DNA from: Pseudomonas sp. RIT-PI-AD
GTDB lineage: Bacteria > Pseudomonadota > Gammaproteobacteria > Pseudomonadales > Pseudomonadaceae
Length of the DNA: 49,232 nucleotides
Direction: 5' to 3'
NCBI RefSeq assembly: GCF_025642785.1
Contig: NZ_JANZKU010000030.1
Coordinates: forward strand, 1-49,232
In this document: positions 8,554-19,503 of the stretch, in pieces
How positions within the stretch are numbered: the stretch's first letter is position 1
How the letters are laid out: each line of letters starts with the position of its first letter
Made by a program: the position numbers and the translations under genes
Notes under the pieces: model-generated
What the model was told of the DNA's origin: nothing
The model's database searches: none
What the model saw: the letters and a program-made list of their open reading frames with translations, nothing else

Positions 8554-9939
8554 TCAGTGTGCGCCGGTCGGTTCGATCAGGCGATCCAGGGCCGCGCGAT
8601 CCACTTGTTGGGTATCCAGCTTGATGTACAGGGCGGCCTCTTCGGCCACCACCACGGCATCCGCAACGCCCGGTACCGCCCGTAGGCGCTCGGCGAGCCC
8701 AACGTCCTGAAGCGCCACGACGGAAAGTGGCAGACGCAGGCTGGTGACATAGGGCGGTTCGCGCATAGTAGCAGCAAAAACCAACCAGAGCAGGGACAGC
8801 GCGGCGCAGCCGAGGAACACCGTCGCCAGCCCACCATGCTGGAACAGCCAGCCGCCAAGGATGCCGCCGAGGGCCGCGCCGAGGAACTGGCTGGTGGAAT
8901 AGACCCCCATCGCCGTGCCCTTGCCGCCGGCCGGCGCGACCTTGCTGATCAGCGATGGCAACGAGGCTTCGAGCAGGTTGAACGCGGTGAAGAACAGGAT
9001 GGTGCCCAGCACCAGCGCCCGCAGGTTATCGCCGAAGGCCCAGAAGAACAGCTCGCACAGCACCAGTACGCTCACCGCGCCGAGCAGCACGCGCTTCATC
9101 CGGCGTTTCTTCTCGGCATAGATGATGAACGGCACCATGCCGAAGAACCCCACCAGCAAGGCAGTCAGGTAGACCCACCAGTGCTGCTCCTTGGGCAGGC
9201 CGCCGCGCTCCACCAACGCCAGCGGCAAGGCGACGAAGCTGGCCATGAGCACGGCGTGCAAGGCCAGGATGCCGAAATCCAGGCGCAGCAGGTCGGGGTG
9301 GCGCAGGGTCGGCAGCAAGGCTTGGCGCGCGACGCCCGACTCGCGATGTTGCAGCGGCCCGGCCGCCCGCGGCACCACCAGCGCCACCACGCCCATGCCG
9401 AACAGGGCCATGGCGGCGGTTGCCCAGAATAGCCCGGCGAGGCCGAAGGCGCGGGTCAGCAGCGGACCGACCACCATCGCCACGGCGAAGGACAGGCCGA
9501 TGCTCATGCCGATCATCGCCATCGCCTTGGTCCGGTGCTGCTCGCGGGTGAGGTCGGAAAGCAGCGCCATCACCGCCGCGGAGATCGCGCCGGCCCCTTG
9601 CAGCACCCGACCGGCGATCACGCCCCAGATGGAATCGGCGTTCGCCGCCAGCACCGCGCCGGCGGCGAAGACCAGCAAGCCGAGGTAAATCACCGGCAGG
9701 CGGCCGACCCGATCGGCCAGAATGCCGAAGGGAATCTGCAGCACCGCCTGGGTCAGGCCATAGGCGCCGATGGCCAGGCCGATCAGCGCAGGGGTTGCAC
9801 CGGCGAGGTCCTGCCCATATGTAGCAAGGACCGGAAGCACCATGAACATGCCGAGCATACGGAAGGCGAACACCAGGGCCAACCCACCCGCCGCGCGGGT
9901 CTCGCCGGCGCTCATGCGTTCGATGTGCGGATCGTGCAT
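8554..9939 (-). CDS. YajR-like major facilitator transporter with C-terminal cytoplasmic domain
   Basis: The 461-residue product has twelve predicted membrane segments between about residues 15 and 390. The family motif A ([13 protein letters not shown], about 71-83) lies between helices 2 and 3 and a motif-B-like GRVLQGAGA lies near 110. After the last helix a soluble domain of about 65 residues ([25 protein letters not shown]... to the end) resembles the ferredoxin-like YAM domain of E. coli YajR. YajR is a proton-coupled exporter with no firmly known substrate, so no drug should be assigned here. The ATG at 9939 has GAGG 7 nt upstream. The gene is divergent from uvrA, with 131 bp between the two starts. 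Confidence 0.88.
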   Translation of the reverse strand: MHDPHIERMSAGETRAAGGLALVFAFRMLGMFMVLPVLATYGQDLAGATPALIGLAIGAYGLTQAVLQIPFGILADRVGRLPVIYLGLLVFAAGAVLAANADSIWGVIAGRVLQGAGAISAAVMALLSDLTREQHRTKAMAMIGMSIGLSFAVAMVVGPLLTRAFGLAGLFWATAAMALFGMGVVALVVPRAAGPLQHRESGVARQALLPTLRHPDLLRLDFGILALHAVLMASFVALPLALVERGGLPKEQHWWVYLTALLVGFFGMVPFIIYAEKKRRMKRVLLGAVSVLVLCELFFWAFGDNLRALVLGTILFFTAFNLLEASLPSLISKVAPAGGKGTAMGVYSTSQFLGAALGGILGGWLFQHGGLATVFLGCAALSLLWLVFAATMREPPYVTSLRLPLSVVALQDVGLAERLRAVPGVADAVVVAEEAALYIKLDTQQVDRAALDRLIEPTGAH

Positions 9940-10006
9940 GGAATAACCTCATCAAAACCGGCGGCGATTCTAGCAGTCCAACTTACGCTGGCACAGCAGC
10001 GTCGCT

Positions 10007-10037
10007 TTGCCGCAGACCTTGGGCAAACCCTTATACT
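10007..10037 (+). promoter_or_regulatory. Weak candidate uvrA promoter
   Basis: TATACT at 10032-10037 is a good -10. The best -35 is TTGCCG at 10007-10012 with a long 19-bp spacer. No LexA palindrome is visible in 9940-10070, so SOS induction by LexA is not supported here. Confidence 0.4.
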
Positions 10038-10070
10038 CGCGGGTTTCCCGCCCGCCACAGCGAGGCTGTT

Positions 10071-12905
10071 TTGGACAAGATCCTGATCCGTGGGGCGCGA
10101 ACCCACAATTTGAAAAACATCGACCTGACCCTGCCGCGCGACAAACTCATCGTGATCACCGGACTGTCGGGCTCAGGGAAGTCCTCGCTGGCGTTCGATA
10201 CCCTGTATGCCGAGGGCCAGCGCCGCTACGTGGAATCGCTGTCGGCCTATGCGCGGCAGTTCCTCTCGATGATGGAAAAGCCCGACGTCGACACCATCGA
10301 AGGCCTTTCCCCGGCGATCTCCATCGAGCAGAAGTCCACTTCCCACAACCCAAGGTCCACCGTCGGCACCATCACCGAAATCTACGACTACCTGCGCCTG
10401 CTCTACGCGCGGGTGGGTATCCCGCGCTGCCCCGATCACGACACCCCGCTCGAAGCGCAGACCGTCAGCCAGATGGTCGACCAGGTCCTGACCCTCCCCG
10501 AGGGCAGCAAGCGCATGCTGCTGGCGCCGATCATCCGCGAGCGCAAGGGCGAGCACCTCTCGGTGTTCGAGGAAATGCGCGCCCAAGGCTTCGTGCGCGC
10601 CCGGGTCAACGGCAAGCTCTACGAACTCGACGAGTTGCCGAAGCTCGACAAGCAAAAGAAACACTCCATCGACGTGGTGGTCGACCGCTTCAAGGTGCGC
10701 GCCGATCTGCAGCAGCGCCTGGCGGAATCCTTCGAGACCGCGCTGAACCTGGCCGATGGCATCGCCCTGGTCGCGCCCATGGACGACGAGACCGGAGAGG
10801 AAACGATCTTCTCCGCGCGCTTCGCCTGCCCGATCTGCGGTCATTCGATCAGCGAGCTGGAACCCAAGCTGTTCTCCTTCAACAACCCCGCCGGCGCCTG
10901 CCCCACCTGCGACGGCCTCGGCGTGAAGCAGTTCTTCGACGCCAAGCGCCTGGTCAACGGCGAGCTCACGCTGGCGGAAGGCGCGATCCGTGGCTGGGAC
11001 CGGCGCAACGTCTACTACTTCCAGATGCTCGGCTCGTTGTCCGCGCACTACGGCTTCAGCCTGGAGGAACCCTTCGAAAGCCTGCCGGCAGAGCAGCAGA
11101 AGACCCTGCTCTACGGCTCCGGCCGGGAAAGCGTGGGCTTCCGCTACCTCAACGACCGTGGCGACATCGTCAAGCGTAACCACCCCTTCGAGGGCATCAT
11201 CCCCAACCTGGAACGCCGCTACCGGGAAACCGAGTCGCAGACCGTGCGCGAAGAGCTGGCCAAGTTCCTCAGCACCCAGCCCTGCCCGGACTGCCGCGGT
11301 ACGCGCTTGCGCCGCGAGGCCCGCCACGTGTGGGTCGGCGAGAAGACCCTGCCGGCGGTGACCGGCCTGCCGGTGGGCGAGGCCAGCGGCTATTTCGCCG
11401 GCCTCGCCCTGACCGGGCGGCGCGGCGAGATCGCCGACAAGATCCTCAAGGAAATCCGCGAACGCCTGCAATTCCTGGTCAACGTCGGCCTCGACTACCT
11501 GACCCTCGACCGCAGCGCCGATACCCTGTCCGGCGGCGAGGCGCAGCGCATCCGTCTGGCCAGCCAGATCGGCGCGGGCCTGGTCGGGGTCATGTACATC
11601 CTCGACGAGCCCTCCATCGGCCTGCACCAGCGCGACAACGAACGCCTGCTGGCCACCCTCACCCACCTGCGCAACCTGGGCAACACGGTGATCGTGGTGG
11701 AGCACGACGAGGACGCCATCCGCCTGGCCGACTACGTGGTGGACATCGGCCCCGGCGCGGGCGTGCACGGCGGACGGATCGTCGCCGAGGGCACGCCGGA
11801 CGAGGTGATGAACCATCCCGACTCGCTGACCGGCAAATACCTGTCGGGGCGCGTGAAGATCGCGGTGCCGGCCAAGCGTACGCCGCGCGACAAGAAACTG
11901 GTGCTCAAGCTCAAGGGCGCGCGGGGCAACAACCTGCAGAAGGTCGACCTGGAAATCCCGGTAGGGCTGTTCACCTGCATCACCGGGGTGTCCGGCTCGG
12001 GCAAATCGACGCTGATCAACAACACGCTGTTCCCGATCACCGCGACTGCCCTCAACGGCGCGACCACCCTGGAAGCGGCGGCCTACGACAGCTTCTCCGG
12101 CATGGAGCACCTGGACAAGGTGGTGGATATCGACCAGAGCCCCATCGGTCGCACGCCTCGCTCCAACCCGGCGACCTACACCGGCCTGTTCACGCCGATC
12201 CGCGAGCTGTTCTCCGGGGTTCCGGAAGCGCGTTCGCGGGGCTACGGACCGGGGCGTTTCTCCTTCAACGTCAAGGGTGGGCGCTGCGAGGCGTGCCAGG
12301 GCGACGGCGTGATCAAGGTGGAAATGCACTTCCTGCCCGATATCTACGTGCCCTGCGACGTGTGCAAGGGCAAACGCTACAACCGCGAAACCCTGGAGGT
12401 GAAGTACAAAGGCAAGAGCATCACCGAGGTGCTCGACATGACCATCGAGGAAGCCCGCCAGTTCTTCGACGTCGTGCCGGCCTTGGCGCGCAAGCTGCAA
12501 ACCCTGATCGACGTCGGGCTTTCGTACATCAAGCTGGGGCAGAGCGCGACCACCCTTTCCGGTGGCGAGGCGCAGCGGGTCAAGCTGTCGCGGGAATTAT
12601 CGAAGCGCGACACCGGCAAGACCCTGTACATCCTCGACGAACCCACCACCGGCCTGCATTTCGCCGACATCCAGCAGTTGCTCGACGTGCTGCACCGCCT
12701 GCGCGATCACGGCAATACCGTGGTGGTCATCGAGCACAACCTGGACGTGATCAAGACCGCTGACTGGCTGGTGGACCTCGGCCCCGAAGGCGGTTCCAAG
12801 GGCGGACAGATCATCGCCACCGGCACGCCGGAGCAAGTGGCGGCGAATGCCAAGTCCTACACCGGGCACTTCCTCAAACCGCTGCTGGAGCGGGACAAGG
12901 CATGA
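10071..12905 (+). CDS. uvrA: Excinuclease ABC subunit A
   Basis: UvrA (944 residues) is the damage-recognition ATPase of nucleotide excision repair; it dimerises, scans DNA and loads UvrB. Two ABC ATPase modules are visible. The first has Walker A GLSGSGKS (31-38), signature LSGGEAQR (about 486) and Walker [12 protein letters not shown]. The second has GVSGSGKST (about 640), LSGGEAQR (about 830) and [11 protein letters not shown]. Zinc modules appear as CPICGHS...CPTC (about 253-280) and CEAC...CDVC (about 739-765). The start is TTG 10071, with GAGG five bases upstream, and gives the [16 protein letters not shown]-terminus typical of the family. It is the only plus-strand gene in the window and is convergent with the catalase gene. 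Confidence 0.98.
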   Translation: MDKILIRGARTHNLKNIDLTLPRDKLIVITGLSGSGKSSLAFDTLYAEGQRRYVESLSAYARQFLSMMEKPDVDTIEGLSPAISIEQKSTSHNPRSTVGTITEIYDYLRLLYARVGIPRCPDHDTPLEAQTVSQMVDQVLTLPEGSKRMLLAPIIRERKGEHLSVFEEMRAQGFVRARVNGKLYELDELPKLDKQKKHSIDVVVDRFKVRADLQQRLAESFETALNLADGIALVAPMDDETGEETIFSARFACPICGHSISELEPKLFSFNNPAGACPTCDGLGVKQFFDAKRLVNGELTLAEGAIRGWDRRNVYYFQMLGSLSAHYGFSLEEPFESLPAEQQKTLLYGSGRESVGFRYLNDRGDIVKRNHPFEGIIPNLERRYRETESQTVREELAKFLSTQPCPDCRGTRLRREARHVWVGEKTLPAVTGLPVGEASGYFAGLALTGRRGEIADKILKEIRERLQFLVNVGLDYLTLDRSADTLSGGEAQRIRLASQIGAGLVGVMYILDEPSIGLHQRDNERLLATLTHLRNLGNTVIVVEHDEDAIRLADYVVDIGPGAGVHGGRIVAEGTPDEVMNHPDSLTGKYLSGRVKIAVPAKRTPRDKKLVLKLKGARGNNLQKVDLEIPVGLFTCITGVSGSGKSTLINNTLFPITATALNGATTLEAAAYDSFSGMEHLDKVVDIDQSPIGRTPRSNPATYTGLFTPIRELFSGVPEARSRGYGPGRFSFNVKGGRCEACQGDGVIKVEMHFLPDIYVPCDVCKGKRYNRETLEVKYKGKSITEVLDMTIEEARQFFDVVPALARKLQTLIDVGLSYIKLGQSATTLSGGEAQRVKLSRELSKRDTGKTLYILDEPTTGLHFADIQQLLDVLHRLRDHGNTVVVIEHNLDVIKTADWLVDLGPEGGSKGGQIIATGTPEQVAANAKSYTGHFLKPLLERDKA

Positions 12906-12923
12906 GCCCTCGATAGCCGATTG

Positions 12924-12949
12924 AAAAGCCGGATCCAGGTCCGGCTTTT
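12924..12949. terminator. Bidirectional terminator between uvrA and katA
   Basis: AAAAGCCGGA (12924-12933) pairs perfectly with TCCGGCTTTT (12940-12949) around a 6-nt loop, followed by T (12950) on the plus strand and A/T-rich sequence on the other. It lies between two convergent genes and can serve both. Confidence 0.88.
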
Positions 12950-12970
12950 TCATGCCCGGAGCGGCCCGAT

Positions 12971-14428
12971 TCACTGCACTTCGTTGGGTTCGATCCCCAG
13001 TCCCCGCGCCACGCCCTCGCCATAGGCCCGGTCCGCCTTGAGGAAATGCCCGATCTGGCGAAGCTGGATCGATCGCGACACCCCGCCCATCGCCGCCACC
13101 AGGTTGCCGATCAGCAGGTTCTTCTGCTCCACCGTCATCAGGCGGAACAGCGCACCGGCCTGGCTGTAGTAATCGTCGTCCTCACGATGGTCATATCGAT
13201 CCGCCGCCCCCTTCAGCGCCAATGCCGGCTCGCGGAATTCAGGCGCCTGACGCGGCGTGCCGGCCTGGCTGTTGGGTTCGTAATTGGGTGCTGCGCCGCC
13301 ATTTCCGTCGAAACGCATGGCGCCGTCGCGCTGATAGTTCTGGTAGGGGCAGCGCGGCGCGTTCACCGGTAACTGCTGGTGGTTGGTGCCGATGCGGTAG
13401 CGGTGGGCATCCGCATAGGCGAACACGCGGCCCTGTAACATGCGATCCGGCGACAGGCCAATGCCGGGAATCAGGTTGCTCGGCGCGAACGCCGCCTGCT
13501 CCACCTCGGCGAAATAATTCAGTGGGTTACGGTTGAGCTCGAGTTCGCCGACTTCGATCAAGGGAAAATGCTTCTGCGACCAGGTTTTGGTCACATCGAA
13601 AGGATTCTCGGGGTGGGCCGCCGCCTGGGCTTCGCTCATCACCTGCACGCAGACTCGCCACTTCGGATAATCGCCGCGCTCGATGGCCTCGAACAGATCG
13701 CGCTGGGCGTAATCGGGATCGCTGCCGGCCAAGCGCTGGGCGTCGGCCGGCAACAGGTTGCGGATGCCCTGGCGAGTCTTGAAGTGCCACTTCACCCAAT
13801 GCCGTTCGCCCTCTGCATTGATCAGACTGAACGTATGGCTGCCGAACCCGTGCATGAAGCGATAACCATCCGGTATGCCGCGGTCAGAGAAAAGAATGGT
13901 CACCTGGTGCAGCGACTCGGGGGACAGCGACCAGAAGTCCCACATCGCCTCGGCGCTCTTCAGGTTGGTTTGCGGCAGGCGCTTCTGGGTATGAATGAAG
14001 TCCGGGAATTTGAGCGGATCGCGAATGAAGAACACCGGCGTGTTGTTACCGACGAGATCCCAGTTGCCCTCCTCGGTATAGAACTTCAACGCGAAGCCCC
14101 GCGGATCGCGCTCGGTATCCGCCGAGCCACGCTCGCCGCCCACGGTGGAGAAGCGCAGGAACACCGGGGTCTGCTTGCCGACTTCCTGGAACGGTCGGGC
14201 CCGGGTCAACCGCGATATGTCACGGGTATCCGTAAAGGTACCGTAGGCGCCCGAACCCTTGGCATGCACGCGCCGCTCGGGGATCACTTCGCGATTGAAG
14301 TGCGCGAGCTTTTCCACCAAGTGGAAGTCGTCGAGCAGCAGCGGGCCGCGTTCGCCCGCGGTGCGTGAATTCTGGTTGTCGGCGACAGGCGCTCCATTCG
14401 CCAGGGTGAGCGTGGGCTGATGCGTCAT
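12971..14428 (-). CDS. katA: Catalase, small-subunit heme type (clade 3)
   Basis: The 485-residue cytoplasmic heme catalase converts hydrogen peroxide to water and oxygen. The distal catalytic His is at 55 ([12 protein letters not shown]), the catalytic Asn at 128 (VGNNTPVF), and the proximal heme ligand Tyr at 338 ([16 protein letters not shown]). The length and absence of a signal peptide or C-terminal flavodoxin-like domain mark the small-subunit class. The ATG at 14428 is preceded by AGAGGAAG. It lies where katA lies in P. aeruginosa, between rplQ and uvrA. The bacterioferritin gene bfrA that I expect between katA and uvrA is absent, and the protein differs clearly from P. aeruginosa KatA as I recall it, so it could be a replacement or a divergent ortholog. 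Confidence 0.93.
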   Translation of the reverse strand: MTHQPTLTLANGAPVADNQNSRTAGERGPLLLDDFHLVEKLAHFNREVIPERRVHAKGSGAYGTFTDTRDISRLTRARPFQEVGKQTPVFLRFSTVGGERGSADTERDPRGFALKFYTEEGNWDLVGNNTPVFFIRDPLKFPDFIHTQKRLPQTNLKSAEAMWDFWSLSPESLHQVTILFSDRGIPDGYRFMHGFGSHTFSLINAEGERHWVKWHFKTRQGIRNLLPADAQRLAGSDPDYAQRDLFEAIERGDYPKWRVCVQVMSEAQAAAHPENPFDVTKTWSQKHFPLIEVGELELNRNPLNYFAEVEQAAFAPSNLIPGIGLSPDRMLQGRVFAYADAHRYRIGTNHQQLPVNAPRCPYQNYQRDGAMRFDGNGGAAPNYEPNSQAGTPRQAPEFREPALALKGAADRYDHREDDDYYSQAGALFRLMTVEQKNLLIGNLVAAMGGVSRSIQLRQIGHFLKADRAYGEGVARGLGIEPNEVQ

Positions 14429-14551
14429 ACGTACTTCCTCTTACCGTTGTGCTTGACCGGATATGGAGGAATTATCGAAAGCGCCGCTCTAAATAGAAAA
14501 TTTATTAAACAAAACGAATCAATAGTTAAAACACAAAAAATGAACATAAAA
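14429..14551 (-). promoter_or_regulatory. AT-rich katA upstream region
   Basis: Positions about 14490-14551 are strikingly AT-rich for this genome and must contain the katA promoter. I could not align a full OxyR motif or an unambiguous -35/-10 pair. Confidence 0.4.
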
Positions 14552-14573
14552 AAACCGGACCTAGGTCCGGTTT
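14548..14573 (-). terminator. Intrinsic terminator of the alpha operon
   Basis: The palindrome at 14552-14573 (AAACCGGACC TAGGTCCGGTTT when read through) is perfect over 22 bp and is followed on the minus strand by seven T residues, 17 bp past the rplQ stop. Confidence 0.93.
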
Positions 14574-14589
14574 CTCAAGACGCGAAGTC

Positions 14590-14976
14590 TTATTCCGCTG
14601 CTTCGACCTGCCCGGTAACCGGACGATCGACCAACTCGACGTACGCCATAGGCGCGTTGTCGCCTGCACGGAAGCCGCACTTCAGGATGCGCAAATAGCC
14701 GCCCTGACGATTGGCGTAACGCTTGCCCAGGTCGTTGAACAGCTTGCCGACGATGGCTTTCGAACGGGTACGGTCGAATGCCAGGCGACGGTTGGCCACG
14801 CTGTCTTCCTTGGCCAGGGTGATCAGCGGCTCGGCGACGCGACGCAGTTCCTTGGCTTTCGGCAGGGTGGTTTTGATCAGTTCGTGCTCGAACAGCGACA
14901 CTGCCATGTTCTGAAACATCGCTTTGCGGTGTGCGCTGGTGCGGCTCAGATGACGGCCACTTTTACGATGACGCAT
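14590..14976 (-). CDS. rplQ: 50S ribosomal protein L17
   Basis: L17 (128 residues) binds 23S rRNA on the solvent side near the exit tunnel. The N-terminus [21 protein letters not shown] and the C-terminal [10 protein letters not shown] are family signatures. The C-terminus ends in a short acidic tail (VEAAE). It is the last gene of the alpha operon, 44 bp after rpoA, and is followed by a strong terminator. Confidence 0.98.
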   Translation of the reverse strand: MRHRKSGRHLSRTSAHRKAMFQNMAVSLFEHELIKTTLPKAKELRRVAEPLITLAKEDSVANRRLAFDRTRSKAIVGKLFNDLGKRYANRQGGYLRILKCGFRAGDNAPMAYVELVDRPVTGQVEAAE

Positions 14977-15020
14977 GATTGAAATTCCTTACCAAACCTT
15001 GAGTTCGGTGATTACGACGA

Positions 15021-16022
15021 TCAGGCAGTCGCCTTGTCGTCCTTCTTCAGACTTGCCGGCGGCCAGTTGTCGAGGCGCATACCGAGGGACAGACCACGGG
15101 AAGCCAGAACGTCCTTGATTTCGGTCAGGGACTTCTTGCCCAGGTTCGGCGTCTTCAACAACTCCACTTCGGTACGCTGAATCAGGTCGCCGATGTAATA
15201 GATGTTTTCTGCTTTCAGGCAGTTGGCCGAACGCACGGTCAGCTCGAGATCGTCGACAGGACGCAACAGGATCGGATCGATCTCGTCTTCCTGTTCGATC
15301 ACGACCGGCTCACTGTCACCCTTGAGGTCGACGAACGCGGCCAACTGCTGTTGCAGGATGGTCGCGGCACGGCGGATGGCCTCTTCGGGATCCAGGGTAC
15401 CGTTGGTCTCGAGATCGATAACCAGCTTGTCCAGGTTAGTGCGTTGCTCGACACGGGCGTTTTCCACCACGTAAGCCACACGACGGACCGGGCTGAAGGA
15501 AGAGTCGAGCTGCAAGCGACCGATGCTGCGGCTTTCGTCTTCATCGCTCTGACGCGCATCGGCCGGTTCGTAGCCACGGCCACGAGCGACTTTGAGCCTC
15601 AGGTTCAGCGAACCATTTTCCGCCATGTTGGCAATGACGTGGTCGCCATTGACGATTTCGACATCATGATCCAGCTGAATATCGGCAGCAGTGACCACGC
15701 CCGAACCCTTCTTCACCAGGTTCAGCGTTACTTCGTCACGGCCGTGCAGCTTGATAGCCAGACCTTTCAGGTTGAGCAGGATCTCGATGACATCTTCCTG
15801 CACGCCTTCGATGGCGCTGTACTCGTGGAGCACGCCATCGATTTCGGCCTCGACTACTGCACAGCCAGGCATGGAGGACAACAGGATGCGACGCAGCGCG
15901 TTGCCCAGGGTATGGCCAAATCCGCGCTCGAGAGGCTCGAGCGTGATTTTGGCGCGGGTCGGACTGACTACCTGCACGTCGATATGACGGGGTGTCAGAA
16001 ACTCATTTACCGAACTCTGCAT
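15021..16022 (-). CDS. rpoA: RNA polymerase subunit alpha
   Basis: Alpha (333 residues) dimerises to start polymerase assembly. The N-terminal domain (about 1-233; [19 protein letters not shown]) binds beta and beta'. After a flexible linker, the C-terminal domain (about 248-325; [20 protein letters not shown]) carries the Arg, Asn and Cys equivalent to E. coli R265, N268 and C269 that contact UP elements and activators. It sits between rpsD and rplQ, the conserved alpha-operon order, with 22 bp to rpsD. Confidence 0.99.
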   Translation of the reverse strand: MQSSVNEFLTPRHIDVQVVSPTRAKITLEPLERGFGHTLGNALRRILLSSMPGCAVVEAEIDGVLHEYSAIEGVQEDVIEILLNLKGLAIKLHGRDEVTLNLVKKGSGVVTAADIQLDHDVEIVNGDHVIANMAENGSLNLRLKVARGRGYEPADARQSDEDESRSIGRLQLDSSFSPVRRVAYVVENARVEQRTNLDKLVIDLETNGTLDPEEAIRRAATILQQQLAAFVDLKGDSEPVVIEQEDEIDPILLRPVDDLELTVRSANCLKAENIYYIGDLIQRTEVELLKTPNLGKKSLTEIKDVLASRGLSLGMRLDNWPPASLKKDDKATA

Positions 16023-16044
16023 GGATGCACCTATTTTCTAGCCC

Positions 16045-16665
16045 TTACTTGGAGTAGAGCTCGACAATCAGGTTTTCGTTGATGTCGGCAGACAGATCGC
16101 CACGAGCCGGCACGCTCTTGAACACGCCGGACTTCTTCTCGGCGTCCACTTCGACCCACTCAACGCGACCGCGCTGGGCATTCAGCTCGAGAGCCTGAGC
16201 GATGCGCAGCTGGTTCTTGGACTTCTCGCGAATAGCGACCACGTCACCCGGCTTCACCTGGTAGGACGGGATATTCACGGTCTGACCGTTGACGCTGATG
16301 GTCTTGTGGGAAACCAGCTGGCGCGATTCGGCGCGAGTGGCACCGAAGCCCATGCGATAAACCACGTTATCGAGACGGCATTCCAGCAGTTGCAGCAGGT
16401 TCTCGCCGGTAGCGCCCTTCTTACGGGCCGCTTCCTTGTAATAACCGCTGAACTGACGCTCCAGCACACCGTAGATACGACGCACTTTTTGCTTTTCACG
16501 CAGCTGGGTGCCGTAGTCGGACAAGCGACCGCGACGAGCGCCGTGCTGGCCGGGAGCCTGCTCGATGTTGCACTTGGATTCGAGCGCACGCGCACCGCTC
16601 TTCAGAAAGAGGTCAGTGCCTTCGCGACGGGACAGTTTGCATTTGGGACCAATGTAACGAGCCAT
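16045..16665 (-). CDS. rpsD: 30S ribosomal protein S4
   Basis: S4 (206 residues) is a primary 16S rRNA binder that nucleates 30S assembly. It has the [16 protein letters not shown] start, and the S4 RNA-binding domain is seen at about 95-155 ([31 protein letters not shown]). In E. coli S4 is the autogenous repressor of this operon. The leader ahead of rpsM here is short, so the same pseudoknot control is uncertain. Confidence 0.98.
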   Translation of the reverse strand: MARYIGPKCKLSRREGTDLFLKSGARALESKCNIEQAPGQHGARRGRLSDYGTQLREKQKVRRIYGVLERQFSGYYKEAARKKGATGENLLQLLECRLDNVVYRMGFGATRAESRQLVSHKTISVNGQTVNIPSYQVKPGDVVAIREKSKNQLRIAQALELNAQRGRVEWVEVDAEKKSGVFKSVPARGDLSADINENLIVELYSK

Positions 16666-16682
16666 TTCTCACTGTCTCCTGA

Positions 16683-17072
16683 TTACACGCGACGCTTCTT
16701 CGGCGGACGGCACCCGTTGTGCGGGATGGGCGTCACGTCGGTGATGCTGGCGATTTTGTAACCGCAGGCGTTCAGTGCACGCACGGCGGATTCGCGACCC
16801 GGACCGGGACCCTTGACGTTCACGTCGAGGTTCTTCAGACCGTATTCCAATGCAGCTTGACCGGCACGCTCGGCAGCCACCTGGGCAGCGAACGGAGTGC
16901 TCTTACGCGAGCCGCGGAAGCCGGAACCACCGGAAGTCGCCCAGGAAAGCGCGTTACCCTGGCGATCGGTGATGGTCACGATGGTGTTGTTGAAAGACGC
17001 GTGGATATGGGCGATCCCATCGACCACTGTCTTTTTGACTTTTTTACGAGGACGAGCAGCTGGCTTAGCCAT
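16683..17072 (-). CDS. rpsK: 30S ribosomal protein S11
   Basis: S11 (129 residues) lies on the 30S platform near the mRNA exit. The family core [17 protein letters not shown] and the basic C-terminal tail [13 protein letters not shown] are intact. It is spaced 17 bp from rpsD and 30 bp from rpsM in the alpha operon. Confidence 0.98.
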   Translation of the reverse strand: MAKPAARPRKKVKKTVVDGIAHIHASFNNTIVTITDRQGNALSWATSGGSGFRGSRKSTPFAAQVAAERAGQAALEYGLKNLDVNVKGPGPGRESAVRALNACGYKIASITDVTPIPHNGCRPPKKRRV

Positions 17073-17102
17073 GACTTAATTCCTGTCGATTCGCGGGCGC
17101 AA

Positions 17103-17459
17103 TTACTTGCGGATCGGCTTACGCGGGCCCTTACGGGTACGCGCGTTGGTCTTGGTACGCTGACCACGAACCGGCAAGCCGCGACGGTGACGCAGACCGC
17201 GGTAGCAGCCCAGATCCATCAGACGTTTGATGTTCATGTTGATTTCGCGACGCAGATCACCTTCGGTGGTCAGCTTCGCGACTTCACCGCGCAGTTGCTC
17301 GATCTGCTCGTCGGAGAGATCCTTGATCTTAGCCGCCGGATTCACGCCAGTGGCTGCGCAGATGCTCTGCGCCTTGGTGCGACCAACACCGTAGATGTAG
17401 GTCAGCGAGATAACAGTATGCTTGTTATCCGGAATGTTGACGCCTGCAATACGGGCCAT
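17103..17459 (-). CDS. rpsM: 30S ribosomal protein S13
   Basis: S13 (118 residues) sits in the 30S head and contacts the P-site tRNA and the 50S subunit. [14 protein letters not shown] and the basic tail [18 protein letters not shown] (about 97-114) are typical. It is the first gene of the alpha operon, about 52 nt downstream of the predicted transcription start, and is separated from rpmJ by a terminator. Confidence 0.98.
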   Translation of the reverse strand: MARIAGVNIPDNKHTVISLTYIYGVGRTKAQSICAATGVNPAAKIKDLSDEQIEQLRGEVAKLTTEGDLRREINMNIKRLMDLGCYRGLRHRRGLPVRGQRTKTNARTRKGPRKPIRK

Positions 17460-17517
17460 TCAGTGAAACTCCAATTGACAGCTACCTACGCCCCGGAAGC
17501 CAAGAAAAGGGCGCGAG

Positions 17518-17546
17518 ATATTAGCGCTGTAATAACAAATAATCAA
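17518..17546 (-). promoter_or_regulatory. Predicted alpha-operon promoter
   Basis: On the minus strand TTGATT (17541-17546) is followed after exactly 17 bp by TAATAT (17518-17523), a near-consensus sigma-70 promoter. The -35 starts at the base of the rpmJ terminator hairpin, so termination and initiation are packed together. Confidence 0.75.
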
Positions 17547-17570
17547 CCCGGCAGCGCACTAGCTACCGGG
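17547..17570 (-). terminator. Terminator/attenuator after rpmJ
   Basis: CCCGG (17547-17551) pairs with CCGGG (17566-17570), with a further 3-bp inner stem after one mismatch. The minus strand continues TTGATTATTTGTTATT, a U-rich but interrupted tract, so termination may be partial. Confidence 0.65.
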
Positions 17571-17591
17571 CTCAAAACGCGTTGTTCACAC

Positions 17592-17708
17592 TCAGCCTTG
17601 GCGCTGTTTGTGACGCGGTTCCGCGCTGCAGATCACGCGAACGACACCGTCGCGACGGATGATCTTGCAGTTGCGGCACAGCTTCTTCACCGATGCACGA
17701 ACTTTCAT
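17592..17708 (-). CDS. rpmJ: 50S ribosomal protein L36 (zinc-binding form)
   Basis: A 38-residue gene, [20 protein letters not shown] through HKQRQG, lies between secY and rpsM. Cys11, Cys14, Cys27 and His33 form the zinc ribbon, so this is the C-plus form that is replaced by a zinc-free paralog in zinc starvation in bacteria that have one. It has GAGG-like sequence (AGAGGAGTT) ahead of the ATG and ends the S10-spc gene run. Confidence 0.97.
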   Translation of the reverse strand: MKVRASVKKLCRNCKIIRRDGVVRVICSAEPRHKQRQG

Positions 17709-17736
17709 CACCAACTCCTCTAACCTTACGGACAAA

Positions 17737-19065
17737 TCAGCGGAGCATGCCGCTGCCATAGCCCTTCAGGTTGGCTTTCTTCATCAGGGATTCGTACTGG
17801 TGCGAAACGAGGTGGGATTGCACTTGGGCCATAAAGTCCATGACAACCACAACAACGATCAGCAACGAGGTCCCGCCAAGGTAGAACGGAACGTTGGCCG
17901 CAACCACCAGGAACTGGGGAAGCAAGCAAACGGCCGTCATGTACAGAGCACCGAACAGGGTCAAGCGAGTCAGCACGTTATCGATATAGCGCGCGGACTG
18001 TTCGCCTGGACGGATACCCGGAATAAAGGCACCGGACTTCTTCAGGTTTTCCGCTACGTCCTTGGGGTTGAACATCAATGCCGTATAGAAGAAGCAGAAG
18101 AAAATGATCCCTGCACTAAACAGCAAGATGTTCAGCGGTTGCCCGGGCGCAATTGCCTGCGAAAGATCCTGCAGCCAACTCATGCCTTCGGACTGGCCGA
18201 ACCAAGAACCCAACGATGCCGGAAACAGCAGGATGCTACTGGCGAAAATCGCGGGGATGACCCCAGCCATGTTCACCTTCAGAGGCAAGTGGCTGGTCTG
18301 CGCTGCGAAGACCTTGCGGCCTTGCTGACGCTTGGCGTAATGCACGGCGATACGCCGCTGACCACGCTCGATGAACACCACGAAACCTATGATCGCAACC
18401 GCCAGAAGCCCGATGGCGATCAGCGCGAAGATGTTGATATCGCCCTGACGGGCAGACTCGAAAGACTGCCCTATCGCCCTCGGCAATCCAGCCACGATGC
18501 CCGCGAAGATCAGCATCGATATGCCATTGCCCACGCCGCGCTCGGTGATCTGCTCGCCCAACCACATCATGAACATCGCGCCCGCCACGAAAGTGGTGAC
18601 CGCCACGAAGTAGAAGCCGAAATCAGCCGAGAACGCGACCCCCTGCCCCGCCAGACCAAGGGACATGCCGATGGCCTGGACGCAGGCGAGGATCATTGCG
18701 CCGTAGCGGGTGTACTGGCTGATCTTGCGACGGCCAGACTCCCCTTCCTTTTTCAACTGCTCCAGTTGCGGACTCACGGCTGTCATCAGCTGCATGATGA
18801 TCGAGGCCGAAATGTACGGCATGATCCCCAATGCAAAGATGCTCATCCGCTCAAGCGCACCGCCGGAAAACATGTTGAACAGGCTAAGAATGGTCCCCTC
18901 GTTCTGTCGAAACAGGTCGGCCAGCCGGTCAGGGTTTATTCCAGGCACTGGAATGTGTGCGCCGATCCGGTAGACGATGATCGCCAGGAACAGGAAACGC
19001 AGTCGAGCCCAGAGCTCGGATAACCCGCCATTGCTGAGCGCGGAGAGAGCACCTTGCTTAGCCAT
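17737..19065 (-). CDS. secY: Protein translocase subunit SecY
   Basis: SecY (442 residues) is the channel of the Sec translocon in the inner membrane and partners with SecE, also in this window at 44373. Ten membrane helices are predicted, beginning at [20 protein letters not shown] (about 24-43). The plug region [13 protein letters not shown] (about 62-74) and the cytoplasmic loop [10 protein letters not shown], needed for SecA and ribosome docking, are present. The ATG directly abuts the rplO stop, so the two are translated in close coupling. Confidence 0.98.
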   Translation of the reverse strand: MAKQGALSALSNGGLSELWARLRFLFLAIIVYRIGAHIPVPGINPDRLADLFRQNEGTILSLFNMFSGGALERMSIFALGIMPYISASIIMQLMTAVSPQLEQLKKEGESGRRKISQYTRYGAMILACVQAIGMSLGLAGQGVAFSADFGFYFVAVTTFVAGAMFMMWLGEQITERGVGNGISMLIFAGIVAGLPRAIGQSFESARQGDINIFALIAIGLLAVAIIGFVVFIERGQRRIAVHYAKRQQGRKVFAAQTSHLPLKVNMAGVIPAIFASSILLFPASLGSWFGQSEGMSWLQDLSQAIAPGQPLNILLFSAGIIFFCFFYTALMFNPKDVAENLKKSGAFIPGIRPGEQSARYIDNVLTRLTLFGALYMTAVCLLPQFLVVAANVPFYLGGTSLLIVVVVVMDFMAQVQSHLVSHQYESLMKKANLKGYGSGMLR

Positions 19066-19500
19066 TTAGTCCTCGAACTTGCCGCCAGCTGCTTCGATAG
19101 CCGCGCGCGCACCTTTGGTGGCGGCGATACCTTTCAGGGTTACCGCGCGAGCAACATCCCCGGACAGCATGATTTTCACACGCTGCACGTTCTGGTTGAT
19201 CACGTTGGCATCCTTGAGCGCCTGCAGAGTGACGACATCGCCTTCCACCTTGGCCAGCTCGGACGTACGCACTTCTGCGCGATCCATGGCCTTGAGGGAA
19301 ACGAAGCCGAACTTGGGCAGACGGCGATGCAGCGGCTGTTGACCACCCTCGAAGCCGGGAGCGACCTTGCCGCCGGAGCGGGAAGTCAGACCTTTGTGAC
19401 CACGGCCACCGGTCTTGCCCAGACCGCTACCGATGCCACGACCCGGACGGTGCTTCTCGCGACGGGCACCCGGCGCGGAACGCAGATCGTTCAGTTTCAT
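19066..19500 (-). CDS. rplO: 50S ribosomal protein L15
   Basis: L15 (144 residues) is a late-assembly protein with a long basic N-terminal extension (residues 1-55, rich in Gly/Arg/Lys: [25 protein letters not shown]) threading into 23S rRNA. A globular C-terminal domain follows. It is placed between rpmD and secY as in the conserved spc order. Confidence 0.98.
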   Translation of the reverse strand: MKLNDLRSAPGARREKHRPGRGIGSGLGKTGGRGHKGLTSRSGGKVAPGFEGGQQPLHRRLPKFGFVSLKAMDRAEVRTSELAKVEGDVVTLQALKDANVINQNVQRVKIMLSGDVARAVTLKGIAATKGARAAIEAAGGKFED

Positions 19501-19503
19501 GGA

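Noticed and set aside
9940..10070. LexA (SOS) box between the MFS gene and uvrA
   Set aside because: No CTGT-N8-ACAG palindrome can be found, though uvrA is LexA-controlled in E. coli.
10173..12500. Minus-strand frame opposite uvrA
   Set aside because: Antisense shadow of a high-GC gene.
14429..14551. OxyR site upstream of katA
   Set aside because: CTAT and ATAA-like pieces occur but not with the ATAG-N7-CTAT spacing.
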